A DNA stretch of 64,000 bases from Antedon mediterranea (taxonomy: Eukaryota; Echinodermata; Crinoidea; Comatulida; Antedonidae): assembly GCF_964355755.1 (NCBI RefSeq), contig NC_092676.1:5250288-5314287 (forward strand), read 5' to 3'. The translations under genes and the position numbers were made by a program. Positions within the stretch are counted from its first letter, which is position 1. The number at the start of each line of letters is the position of its first letter. The notes below the pieces were generated by a model, which was not told the DNA's origin, searched no databases, and saw nothing but the letters and a program-made list of their open reading frames with translations. Below, in pieces: positions 35,631 to 64,000 of the stretch.

Positions 35631-36380
35631 GAAACAGAAAAACCATTCTTGAGAATTGAAACTAATGAGAATATATTTGGAATGGAAACAAATCATTATT
35701 GTCTAGTACAATAGCAATGGTATCATTGTTCTGTATAGCAATCTTTCATTTTTATGATGCGCCGGAAGACTACAAAGCTATCGTGTCAATCTGTGCATGC
35801 TCAGAACATACGGTGCAGACGCAGAATGACTATTAGACTCAATAGCTGCATAGTTTAGCGGTGCATCGTGAAAACAAAATATCGCAGTTATTATTAGTGG
35901 AATGTTACAAGAGACATTTGTTGACAACATTCTAACATAATTAGTAACAACGACAACAACACAAAACATGCAAAAACAATTCTAAAAATTACCCAAAATT
36001 TTTAACAAGTCAAAAATATTCATTTCTTAAAAAAATAATCTTGAATGCTTTTCTTAAAAACCTCAATTCAAAAATCTGTTCACTGTTGTAAATTCAGCTT
36101 GTCATTTTACTAATTAAACCAATGAAGACATTCTAAAATATGTATGTATCTGCTACGTTTATCATTAACTACCTACATACGTATATTGAAACACTACAGA
36201 AAAATAACGTGAGTAAACTGCTACAAACTATTATTAACAGTGGAAGTGGCAGAATTTAAGACAGAGGTAGCCATTTAAAACTAAACTTGCTACATTACTA
36301 AATATAATAATCTACATATTCATCAAATTAACAGATATATACATAGTTTTCAATCCGCGGTTAGCACATGTCGCTATTTA

Positions 36381-36499
36381 AAGCCTTGTCTACACTATCA
36401 AATTTTATGTGACGAAAAAAATGTGATGTACCCAAATATGGACATGATGGTACCATATTTGTGCACATCACCATGCTTTTGTTAAACTAGTTTGATACT
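36381..36499. mobile_element. MITE family A copy 5, right end truncated
   Basis: A clear left terminus (CTTGTCTACACTATCAAATT). The right terminus stops after ACTAGTTTGATACT. Confidence 0.85.
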
Positions 36500-38642
36500 A
36501 AAAATGGCATTATTTTAGCCCAAGTCTGCCTTTCTTTATATATTTTCAAAACAAAGCTATTTTTAGCAAATATATTACAATTTAATTAGACAAAAACCCC
36601 ACTAAATTTAGCACCGTATAATATGGAGAGTATCAATACAGGTTGCTCACAAAGTGACAATATTCACCTCAACGATTATTATTCCAAAAACGTTAATCAA
36701 CAATACAATTCAATTCACTAAAGATCAACCACTACAGTATTCAGTAACCACAAAATATAGAACTTAAAAATGCCCTTTTACTACGTTTAAATGGCGTAGT
36801 CACTAAACTAATAAGTTTATAGCGATATAGTGGTTCATTCTATACTTAATAATACACCATTCATTTATTTATCTACATTATTTAATAAACTAGAATGACT
36901 ATATTGTTCTAAACATAAACACAATCATCATACATCTGATGGCCAACATTATATAATTTCATATTTCATTAATTCAAAAACTAACAAAGAAATGTACGCT
37001 CAAAGAAGAAAAATCTCAAATCAATTCTATTTCTATAATGGGTATCATTTGTTGTTTGCGAACCTCATTGGTTGTCTTGACCGGCAAGATTCCATAACCT
37101 TTGACCTCAAATTTTCAGTTATATACATTCCGTCTCTTAAAAATCTAAATTCATTACAAAACTTATTCTCATTATTAACTGACTAACTAATACAGTATTT
37201 ATCAATTATTTTCAATATACCTTTTTAAGGAACCATTTATCAACCAATCAAATTGCGCCAGTCTTTCATTAAACATTCCATAAACAAATTTTGTAACAAC
37301 AAAAAAAATTTCGGCATAAATTCTAATAATTTGAATTGTAATATTCTAACATTGCTACAACTCATTATATAATTTACAACGTAATTATTTCTAAAATTTT
37401 TACATGTTAAATGCACACATTCTTTTAATAATTCTGTACAATTCTAGTGTAATTTTAAACTATTATCTACATAATACAAACATGCCTATGAATTTAATAC
37501 CATTTATATATTTCAAGACTTTCAACATTGTAAAATTCACAATTTTTTTTTTCTTCTAAAAATAGGTCACACCTAAAAGAGGTCAGACCCAACATTGTTC
37601 TATTACGTGGAAAGACAATTTTGAAAGCCTCAGTAAAATACAATCTGTTCTAGGAAAAATAGTGCTATATTTACAAACATGCGGCCATCTGTCTTATTAT
37701 ATTAATATTGTATCCTTTGGCAAAAACTTTTCAGATCATTATTACATACGCTAATATAGACACGTCCTGTATAAGTAAATTAGGTCGATAAAATATCTAT
37801 AAGTGCAGAGCAGGCTTGTATTTTTAAAATTCCCTGCATGCTAAACTTGGTTAAAATAATCCGATTCATGCGTTTCTATAGCTTATAACCTATAATTAAA
37901 ACATGTCCTGTACTGACCACTTCAGTACTTAAACCTTTAGTAAAACTTAAATTTTTTTATATAATGATACTACATCTAAAACCGCATAACAAATTGTGTT
38001 AAAATTATCAGTAAAACTTATTTAATTTAATGTACAAAGGGTTTAATATATTTTTGAGTCTGCGAGAGCAATTCACTCAACTATATCGAATGTAAAAGGT
38101 TCTTGGAACGAAGTGTAGGTTGATAAAAGCTTGACGAAGTAGAGAATGAGAATTCACATTTAAGGAAACACATTCAACTTCACCTAGATATTTGTTACAA
38201 GGAGGCTAAAGTCAAAATGGAGAAAATCATGTACTCAGTTTGAGCACATTGGTATGACTTTCTTCAGGACTAGAGGGTAAGAGGAACTGGAGGAACAGAA
38301 AAATGAATTTATTTACTAAAATGGCTCAATTCTTATCAATAAAACATGGAAACTAAACAGTTTATTAAACAAGTCATTAAAAACAATGTATTATTTAGTA
38401 TGCAACAAAATTTTCTTTATATGCAGTTTGAACAAGAGCTTTTCCAAAAGAACGCTCACGAATGTATAGCTTGGCATGTACTGGTTTACACATAGCACAG
38501 GGGTTGATGCCATCCATCGACAGTTATATTTAGTTTAGATTCATCCAAGCAAGCAGAAAAATAGATGCCCACGAAAGACCATGGCATCAACAGATCATTC
38601 AATCACGTTCAGTTGAGTAAATTGATCTCGCAGTGCCGCCAG

Positions 38643-55853
<17,211 letters not shown>

Positions 55854-55883
55854 TTATAAGAAAGAATAATTTCTGTATATTTA

Positions 55884-55996
55884 CTTATGTCAAACTTATA
55901 TTTACATATGCATGACTTACACTTACATATGCATGACTTACACTTACATATGCATGACCTTATATTTACATACTGTATATGCATGACCTTATATTT
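55884..55996. repeat. About 25-bp tandem repeat, part 1
   Basis: CTTACATATGCATGACTTAC-type units. Similar units continue at 57217-57325, so the 1220-bp element between them was inserted into a pre-existing array. Confidence 0.85.
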
Positions 55997-57216
55997 CTAT
56001 GCTCACGCTACCCATTCGCGTTTTCGCAACTTGAGATTGGAGTTGTCAATTTGCAAAAAAAAAAAATTATTATATCATTCGCAAAACTTCTTCAAACGAC
56101 TTCGGCGCCGTCGTTGCCAGCCTATAATAAGTGACAGCGATGTAGCGTTACTTGCCATCAATGACATTTTTTTCGCGTCACTCAAATAAATTAAAACAAG
56201 TTTTCCGTTAAGAGGCTTATTCATTGTAAAGGGGAGTAGTTGTAAATCGCGTTATCTGTAAATGTACACGCGCCCGACTAAGGAGAATTCATTTTATGAA
56301 TAGACATGCGCAGTAATTGTAATTACGAACAAACAAACAAACTGCGCATGTGTTTCATGAAAATATCGCGCAATAACAAACATGCGCATGGACATTCCGC
56401 CGACGTCGTAGTTCGTTACGATGTTTTCGCGAGTGAATAAAAAGCATATAAAATAAAACATGAATGAAAACTATTTCTTATTTTATATTGTTTGTGATAA
56501 AAGTGAGTGAGTGGCCGAGCGGTTAAGACAGTGGAACCGTAATCACGTAGCCATAACATCGGCAGGGGTTTGAAGCTCACTCACTCCATGGTTCTGGTGG
56601 TAGAACGAGTCTTCTCGGATAAGGACTATAAACCGTAGGTCCAGTGTACACAACTTGCTCGTGTGCACTTTAAAGAACCTAGTACATCTTTCGAGACGAG
56701 TAGGGGGTTACCCCGGTGTACTAGTACATCCCAGCCACTGATCACCAACTGGGCCCTCTGGGAGATCAGTCTTTGACTGAAGAGGTCACCCAGTATAAAG
56801 ATAAAACAAACAAACAAACAAAACAAACAAAACAAATCCAGGCAGGCTGCATATGCTGATAATTGATAGAGGCCCGACGCCGATCATACATGACTCGACT
56901 GTGGCATAGTCAACCGTTGAATAGGCCTCCTATAGGCTATGGCCATGGCGACTGGTATTGCGTCAGGACGGTGAGGCTGCAGTAGGTCTAACATATTTTA
57001 ATGCAGTCATGTTTTATTTGTATTTTAATCACATTCACAGAATGAATAAAGATAAAAACAATACAAGACAATATATTTATTTGATGTATCTAGCAAAAAA
57101 TGTAGCCATTTTCATGGTTTTTAAAATTTGCTAAAGAATTTTCAATTTGGCGAAAAAAAATCAGTGACCTTTGGCAAAATTTTGCGAAAGAAAATTTGAC
57201 CTTAGCGTGAGCGTAG
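55997..57216. mobile_element. 1220-bp non-autonomous DNA transposon with 5-bp TSD
   Basis: The termini CTATGCTCACGCTA and TAGCGTGAGCGTAG are inverted with one mismatch, flanked on both sides by TATTT (55992-55996 and 57217-57221). The interior has no transposase-like frame. It contains a SINE at 56503-56836. It is in the presumed HIPK intron. Confidence 0.8.
56503..56836 (+). mobile_element. tRNA-derived SINE family S, reference full-length copy
   Basis: GTGGCCGAGCGGTTAAGACA (A box of a tRNA-Leu/Ser type), GGGGTTTGAAGCTC (B box), a body of about 240 bp with GGGGGTTACCCCGGTGTACT, and a simple AAACA-repeat tail. It is nested in the element 55997-57216. Confidence 0.92.
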
Positions 57217-57325
57217 TATTTATATATGCATGACCTTATATTTACATATGCAAGACCTTATATTTACATATGTACAATATGACTTTATTTACATTAGGAT
57301 CTTATATTTACAATGCATGACCTAT
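57217..57325. repeat. About 25-bp tandem repeat, part 2
   Basis: TATATTTACATATGCAAGACC-like units, more diverged than part 1. Confidence 0.75.
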
Positions 57326-57433
57326 TTTTATTAAGTGATTTACTTGTTGTATATTGGTACATATTAATGATACAGAGTGAGTTGCTTAATCTTGCCGTAA
57401 TGATTCATAATTTAAATATCTATTAGCACTTGA

Positions 57434-57735
57434 ATTGCTCAAGTGCCTCAGACAAGTACTTTACTACTACTAGAGGCCCAGAAACCCCAAGCCTAGCTGG
57501 AAATCTCAGTGAACCTGCCTAGGGAATCCATATGGGTTTAAAAACTTTGGGACTTTCATTCATACAACAGCCTTAAAATGCTCAAGTTCCTCAGACAAGT
57601 ACTTTACTACTAAAAGTGCAAACTCGAGGCCCAGAAACCCCTGGCTTGGAAACCTACAGTATGCGCCTGCCTAGGGAATCCATCTGGGTTTAAAACTTTG
57701 GGACTCTCATTCAAACGACAGCCTTGAAATGCCAT
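57434..57735. repeat. Tandem duplication, about 150 bp, two copies
   Basis: Both copies contain CTCAGACAAGTACTTTACTA, GAGGCCCAGAAACCCC, GCCTAGGGAATCCAT and AACTTTGGGACT in order. Confidence 0.88.
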
Positions 57736-58961
57736 CCACATTGAGAATACAAGTTTGTCAAACTGTGGTTATTTTTTAGGCTTGATTCATTCAAGCCCTC
57801 TTAAATGCCCCTGGATTTATTATCAGTAACTAGTAGTAAACAGGATGTTAGAGGTCCTGGCAGCCTTGCATGTTGTTTTGGAATAGATTTATATGCCTAG
57901 CAGATAGGCAGTAATGTCATAAAACGATACTCTTAATTCAAGGTAGACAAATACATTTAGACTGTACAGTAAATACAGTACCATGAATGGTGATTATTTT
58001 ACTGTTTTTTAAAATTCAAAATTAATATATTTAGGTATTCTTTTATAATTTTATACAACTCAAAAAAATATTGAAAGGAGTCTCTGCAGTTTCGACATAC
58101 TGCAAATTAACAATTACAAAACACATGAAATAAAATTGTGAAAGGACAACATCAGCAGTGTTCACACGCACAAGAGTTAATCATGCATAGATCAGAGTTA
58201 AGCATGCATAGATCAGAGTTAAGCTGATCCGAATCATATCTGAGTCACATCACAACCAACATTGTGCTTGTGTAACTCTGTGTTGTTAACTTGAATACCT
58301 TCAATAGGAACAAGGATATATCTGACATTTAACCCATGTATTTTTGTATTTGAACGCAGAATAAGCTATATCTCGAGATTTACTATTCAACATCGAAAGA
58401 GAACAACTAAAGTGAATGTGCATAGTTGTATTTCTGGTCATGTCATTGTGACGCAGACAAAATGACATTAATAGCTGTATTTGCATAACCGAGAGGTTTA
58501 ATATTTCTAGCACATTCATTGTAGACGAGGTCAGTAGATTAACGGCGTGATGATTAATGTTGATAACATTATGATAACATTATGATACATAAAACATAAT
58601 TAATATAATCTACAGTTAGAGTTAGTTACATGAAAGCTTATAGACCGTATTAAGAGAACAGGATTAGTACAGGTTAAATTTCTGTCTGGCAAAAAGTGCA
58701 GTTTTACGCAATTAAACATGTCTGTCTTTACTGGCATAAAACCAACAAAATATGCAAATGTTATTAGCGGAGTCAGGATAAATTTCTGGTTTAATAACAG
58801 TAACGAAGAATTAAATTCCATCAAGCAGAAAATATAAGCAGTTTTATACAATTAATATGCGTGATTTTTATACAAGATATAACTAATAAAAAAACCTAGA
58901 AGGCATCAAGAACAAAATAAAATATTTTTTTGTGTAATTATCATCACACTGTTAATATACA

Positions 58962-59215
58962 ATTATAAAATGTCCATCTAGGGTTATCTATAAAAAAATG
59001 TTAAAATTGAATTTAATATTTGTATTTGAAATTATTCTTAGTTTTATCATATTATTCAAATTTGAAAATATAAAACCAGTTTTAAATACAATTATATAAA
59101 TGTCCATCTAGGGTTATCTATAAAAAAAAATTTAAAATTTAATTTAATATTTGTATTTTGTTTTACAAATTATTTTTAGTTTTATCATAATATTTCAAAT
59201 TTTCCTCTATTTTTA
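58962..59215. repeat. Tandem duplication, about 127 bp, two copies
   Basis: Each copy starts AATGTCCATCTAGGGTTATC and ends with a TTAGTTTTATCAT block and AT-rich DNA. Confidence 0.85.
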
Positions 59216-59575
59216 CTTTAGATTTATACATGGAGCAAACAACAAACAAAATTTAAATATGTGAATCATACTATATTTCTAATGACGATGGTTAAACAAA
59301 ATGTAATTACATGCAAAGAAAAGATGTTTAGATTCAATATTCCTGGCTCAATCTGTCGTTATCTACCGGCCTACGTCGTAAATGAATTACAAAGGCTTTT
59401 GCAAAGCAGCCCTGGATAAGAATGACGCTCTCTGTTTAATGGACAGAAGTCTGTATTGCGCAATACTCATCTACACGTGAAGTACCGTAAATCTGTTTTT
59501 CAAACCTCAAGACTTGCTGTAAAAGCTTTTGAGTGTTTACAGGACATGATTGTTTAAAATACAAGACAGATATTC

Positions 59576-59800
59576 AGGGATCATGTCAAAATAATTATAC
59601 TGCAGTTACTACATTTTTTACTGCAGTAACGTACAGTATCATTTTTGTTGAAATTTAGAAGTTTATAAAGCAGTTACTGCAATAAACAGTGTGTATGATT
59701 ACATCAAAAAGCTTGCTAAATAATTGCATTAAACTGGTAAACAATTAAACAAAATGTATTACTGCAGTAACTGCAGTAGAATAATTCTACTGCAGTATGA
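59576..59800. mobile_element. MITE family B copy
   Basis: CAGGGATCATGTCAAAATAA at the left and GCAGTAACTGCAGTAGAATA at the right. The interior AAAAGCTTGCTAAATAATTGC matches the copy at 34206. Confidence 0.85.
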
Positions 59801-60251
59801 CCAACAAAGGCTAAAAAAATGATTACATCCAACACATTATGAGGTCATGCCTAAGCCGCCAGCTAGGCTGCACTGATGACCCAGCAGAGTCTACTCTATA
59901 ATACTGGTCTAGGGGCGCCTTCAGTGGCTAGCCTTGAACCTCTGTTAGCCTTATGAGCCAACAGTGAAAGTCCTATGGCATGCTGGATTAGCACAATATG
60001 TCTCCAACTCTCATTGTTACAATTCGTCCAAATCAATAAACATATTTATATAATAACTCATTGCACAAAGATGGACAAAAGAGTTACAGAAACAATGGCA
60101 AGAAGGTCTGATAAAGTTCAGTAGAATTTGATAATTTAAAGATAAAACAATTACATATTTTGTTGTTTATTATAAACTAACCAGATTGAACATAGTATTA
60201 GTACAGTCAATATAATTAAAATTCCATAGAAAATCTGGAATCACAGATTGT

Positions 60252-60424
60252 TAAACTCTCTCTACACTATCAAACTTTATGTGACAAAAAAATGTAATGT
60301 GCCCATATGAACATGATAATGTTACAGTATATCTACCATATTTGGGCTTATCATTCATCACTACCATATTTGAGCATACACTTTTTTTTGTCAAATTAAT
60401 TAGATAGAGTAGACAGAGCTTTAG
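60252..60424. mobile_element. MITE family A copy 14, diverged
   Basis: AACTCTCTCTACACTATCAA at the left and TTAGATAGAGTAGACAGAGC at the right. A matching CTCTCTAC / GTAGACAGAG terminal change is present. Confidence 0.85.
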
Positions 60425-60689
60425 AATAGTTTTAAATTTGTCTTTTTTGCCATTACATTTTCCTTAACTTTCTACTTTCTAAATGCTCTATAAAAATTAA
60501 GGCATAATCTGCTAAATGAATTGTTATTTATCATTAACAAAATCAATGTTTTAATTTTAATTAAAAGCATACTGTAGATAAAACAAAACATGCATATTTC
60601 ATGCTTTAAATACTATTACTACTGTACACATTACTGTACAGTAGGTTGTAGGTAAGTTGGTCGTGTATAACTAATGCCAAAGATTAACA

Positions 60690-61025
60690 TACACCTTGTG
60701 TTATAGGTATAGAAATATTAACATCAAGCATCTGAACATGATTAACATACACCTTGTGTTATGTAAGAAACTACACTTTGTGCTAGATAAGAAATGTTAA
60801 CACTACGAGTCTGAACAGGATTATGTTATGTCAAGAAACTACACCTTGTGTTAGGTAAGAAACAGTAACACTACGAGTCTGAACATGATTATGTTATGTC
60901 AAGAAACTACACCTTGTGTTAGGTAAGAAACAGTAACACTACAAGTCTGAACATGATTATGTTATGTCAAGAAACTACACCTTGTGTTAGGTAAGAAACA
61001 GTAACACTACAAGTCTGAACATAAT
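60690..61025. repeat. About 68-bp tandem repeat, 4-5 copies
   Basis: Units contain CACCTTGTGTTAGGTAAGAA, ACTACGAGTCTGAACATGAT and GTTATGTCAAGAAACTA. A single related unit lies in POLR3B intron 15 at about 17838-17883. Confidence 0.88.
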
Positions 61026-63110
61026 AAAATATTTAAAAACAAGTACTAAGCCAGCATAAAGCCTTCGTTGTTGTTATGATCTTTTTATTTACTTAAAGAT
61101 TAACATTTTCACAAATGTGTGTGCTTCAAATTAACAGTGACGATGTCTACTGATATGTTGAAAGGTCACCAGGCTCTCATTAAGAAATCTAATCAAAGTG
61201 ACCAATCAGACAAATGTTAAAGTTCATCAGTGATATTGAAAACATACAAAATGCTATGATAACTGTTACATTGTTATTCTTCCAATGGCCTTCAGTTTTC
61301 AATTTTAAAAGCTGCTAATTGGTCGATAATTGCGCGAGACTGTATTTATATACCGTATTATCTTGGTTTATAGCCTTTACGTTTTCAGGTGGCCATACAG
61401 TATTATAACAATAAAACATTCGGGTGAGTAAGGCTTTTGTAAAAACTGTATCAACAAAATTGGTTTCATTTTATTTTGTAAGTCTGACAAATACAGTAGT
61501 AGGAGTAGGAATAGCAAATAAGGGAGAATGTTGCCTGGCCTACTGTAGGTCGAGACACAGCGATTTTGTTTGAAAGGCCACGCAAAGAGCTACAATACAA
61601 TTTGAACAAAAATGTAAGACATAAAAAGTGCGTGAAACCTTATGGGGGCGCTCTTGGATCCCACCTACAACGCTATGCTCTATCTGGCTCGCATCCTGAT
61701 TTATTAATTACAATCGGCCCACATTAGAAAACTGTTAAAAATCCCTTCTCTATTGGCTTCTGAGAAATTATAGCGTTAATTCTTCGTAAAACTGATGTTA
61801 ACAAATTATTTGTTTAACTGTAATTATTGTATAATTTACATTTCAAATCATATTTTAAAAAAAATAGAAAGTGATTAAAAGATGAACTTATTCTTAATCA
61901 ATTTCTACTGAAAAGAATTTTAAATATTCATTACCGATTTTTAATTTACTAAATAGTTTTTCTGAAGATGACATCGATGGCTATCTTAGAACTAGGACGA
62001 CTCTCAATCACTTTACGAGAAATCTCATCATCATTTTTGATATTACAAAAACATGTCGTCTCCCAGCGTTAATACAAAAAACAATAAAACTGTTTAAACT
62101 TTTCCATTTAAAAAATCCCTTTTGATTAATACTGTACAGACGATCGTGTTAATAATTTTGATACATACAATGCTGTAGTTTATATGATTTTTAAATTCAA
62201 TTATTTGATTAAACGCAAACTATATTAATTTGAGTTTATTTGGAATACTCACAAAAATTATGGAGTGAATTCTCTCACATTACGTTACATAATACTTCAC
62301 TTAATTTATTTTGCGTCCAAATTTCAATATTATAGTATTCAAATTATTTCCATTTTTAGCTGTTTGCCACGGTGTCGAAATGCTTTAATTTGGCAGTACA
62401 ATTTGTGACACTTTAAATAACTAAAGTACTACTCAATCAACCTGCCTCAACAAGCTCAACCCACCCCGAATCCCTTTTTTCCATATCTACCCCATAAACC
62501 AGTAGAAACAGGCCCTCAAATTATATTGTAGAAAACATTTTGTTTTATTTAGCCATGACTGTAGATAACAACTTATTAAATCACAAACAGCTAGGGAGTT
62601 AATTAATCAAGAAGTTCATCCACCATTTAATGAGAAGTTAAGGAGTCTAGCAAACTCAATAATATTCATCAACACTAAATTTGCACACAGTTGGATTCAC
62701 TGACAAACATGGTTCGCACAGGTCACTGTATTCTACAAACTGCTTAGCTGATAAATTTAATATTCAATTTTCGTCACTGAGGTGAGAAATTCATTAGCAA
62801 AACAGCCATCAAGCTTGTGGAAATAACCTGCCAATGTTTGGGTAAAAAAACAAGCAGTTTTTCGAAATCCCTAACATCATTCTCAGATAATCTAAATTTA
62901 AAAATGCAAAATACTATACATTATTAATGTTGTAATGTTTTTAGTAACACACTGTTTACAGTTAGTTACTTTACTGTATGTACTTAGTCTAGGAAATACC
63001 CGAACTAACACTACAGTTACTCGTATTTAAAAGTGCTAACAATTTAAAATAATAATATAATAGACATTCTTATATAGGGCATAAGCAAGCTCTCGATGTG
63101 CTGCACATTA
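61026..63110. other. Intronic or intergenic DNA without recognised feature
   Basis: AT-rich with no exon matching the HIPK kinase domain and no repeat family shared with the rest of the window. Confidence 0.4.
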
Positions 63111-63138
63111 TTACCCCGGGCATTTTTTTTTATCAAAC

Positions 63139-63368
63139 ACGCATGGAAACATACTTTCATAAATGTAGCTAGTAATCAGCGCAAAGTTGTGTCTTGATCT
63201 ATAAACCGGGTTCCCATTTATACACCTGGGTGGAGAGAGGCAAATGTACAGTATTAAATTTAAAGTGTCTTTCTTAAAGGATACAAGCAATGCGGCGAGT
63301 ATTGGATTCGAACCACAATTTAACGATCCGAAATCTAACGGCCAGCACGCTGCACAACACGCCTTCAC
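63139..63368 (-). mobile_element. tRNA-derived SINE, second family
   Basis: On the minus strand a tRNA-like head (GCGTGCTGGCCGTTAGATTT, then GTGGTTCGAATCCAATA as B box) is followed by CCACCCAGGTGTATAAATGG and GAACCCGGTTTATAG. That body motif is common in SINEs of marine invertebrates. It differs from family S. Confidence 0.7.
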
Positions 63369-63611
63369 TCAAAAGATCCTTTTAATGTTAAATAAATTGT
63401 TAAAAAGCTAATAATTGTGACAGATGACGTATCAACAATTCTTTTTGTATTTCTTTAAAGATTTAAAAAATGTTTAAAATGTTTTTAATTTTAATGATCT
63501 CAAACAAGCATTAAACTGAAGAATATTCATACTGTAGACACAATCAAATTACAAAAGTTCTAAAGGCGTTTGTTGCACAATGCGGCTAGTTAAGCTAATG
63601 TACAGTGTTGT

Positions 63612-63764
63612 ATGTCTACACTATCAAACTTTATGTGACAAAACAATGTGATGTGCCCATATATGGACATGATGATGTCATATCACTACCATATTTGAGC
63701 ATATCAATACCATATTTGAGCACATTACACTTTTTTGTCACACTAGTTTGATAGTGTAGACAAA
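63612..63764. mobile_element. MITE family A copy 15
   Basis: TGTCTACACTATCAAACTTT at the left and TAGTTTGATAGTGTAGACAA at the right. The outermost bases have been lost. Confidence 0.9.
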
Positions 63765-63855
63765 AACGCTTCTTTCTCTATGGTAATTACAGTATTAGTT
63801 ATTACACAATTCTATGAGAATTAGGGTACAGTGCTTGGAGACTTTGAAGAAACTT

Positions 63856-63904
63856 ACATTTTTTTTTTGTCAAATTAGTTTGATAGTGTAGACAGAGCTT
63901 TAGA
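63856..63904. mobile_element. MITE family A solo right end
   Basis: Only the T-run, GTCAAATTAGTTTGATAGTG and TAGACAGAGCTTTAG remain, about 90 bp after copy 15. Confidence 0.85.
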
Positions 63905-64000
63905 GTTTGATCAAAACATTCAGCTTCATCATTAAAAACTGTTTAAATAAATTAAAGAGTAACCTAAACTACAGTACATCAAATCACATTCAATCCATGA

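Larger units (their letters stand above)
32190..38642 (-). other. Probable long HIPK 3' UTR and intergenic DNA
   Basis: AT-rich, exon-free DNA downstream of the HIPK stop. Several AATAAA signals occur on the minus strand, the last obvious one at 32193-32198. Vertebrate HIPK2 mRNAs have very long 3' UTRs, so up to 6.4 kb here is possible but inferred. Listed inserts within it are the octamer repeat, a direct duplication and MITEs. Confidence 0.4.

Noticed and set aside
56503-56836. tRNA-Leu/Ser gene
   Set aside because: The A and B boxes are tRNA-like, but no acceptor stem closes and the same 300-bp body recurs at several loci, so it is a SINE.

Overview
The window looks like the nuclear genome of a marine invertebrate animal, most plausibly an echinoderm or a close deuterostome relative. 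The evidence is AT-rich DNA, many short exons with GT-AG introns, abundant AGGCCT-rich tandem repeats, tRNA- and 5S-rRNA-derived SINEs, Penelope-like retroelement fragments and many palindromic MITEs. No bacterial operon, CRISPR array or standalone RNA gene was seen. The species assignment is inference.

Layout. At 522-1127 (+) are two leucine-rich-repeat exons of a gene that starts before the window. From 1.1 to 7.7 kb the DNA is intergenic and holds repeats. A complete POLR3B gene (RNA polymerase III subunit RPC2) lies on the minus strand at 31257-7729. I could place 26 coding exons, 3408 nt including the stop, giving 1135 residues with every junction in phase. Upstream of it, on the same strand, is the 3' part of a homeodomain-interacting protein kinase (HIPK) gene: ten coding exons at 55806-38643 covering the end of the kinase domain and the whole C-terminal regulatory region (975 residues). 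A long AT-rich stretch at 38.6-32.2 kb is probably its 3' UTR. From 55.8 to 64 kb I see only repeats, so this is taken as a large HIPK intron whose kinase and N-terminal exons lie outside the window.

The most unusual content is in the POLR3B introns. In two neighbouring introns the 3' end of the preceding coding exon, together with its 5' splice site, has been amplified into a tandem array. Exon 24 carries about 24 extra copies of a 38-bp unit and exon 23 carries 8 extra donor-bearing copies of a roughly 115-bp unit. A third intron carries 71 near-identical copies of a 44-bp unit that includes the end of a MITE. A Penelope-like endonuclease fragment enclosed by two identical 151-bp inverted arms sits 21 bp from exon 7. 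At least nine palindromic element families are spread through the window. One of them has about 16 copies, mostly in the HIPK region.

POLR3B (core Pol III transcription) and HIPK (a nuclear signalling kinase) are housekeeping or regulatory genes with no known shared pathway. Their adjacency looks like ordinary tandem arrangement. All coordinates, phases and copy numbers were read by eye.
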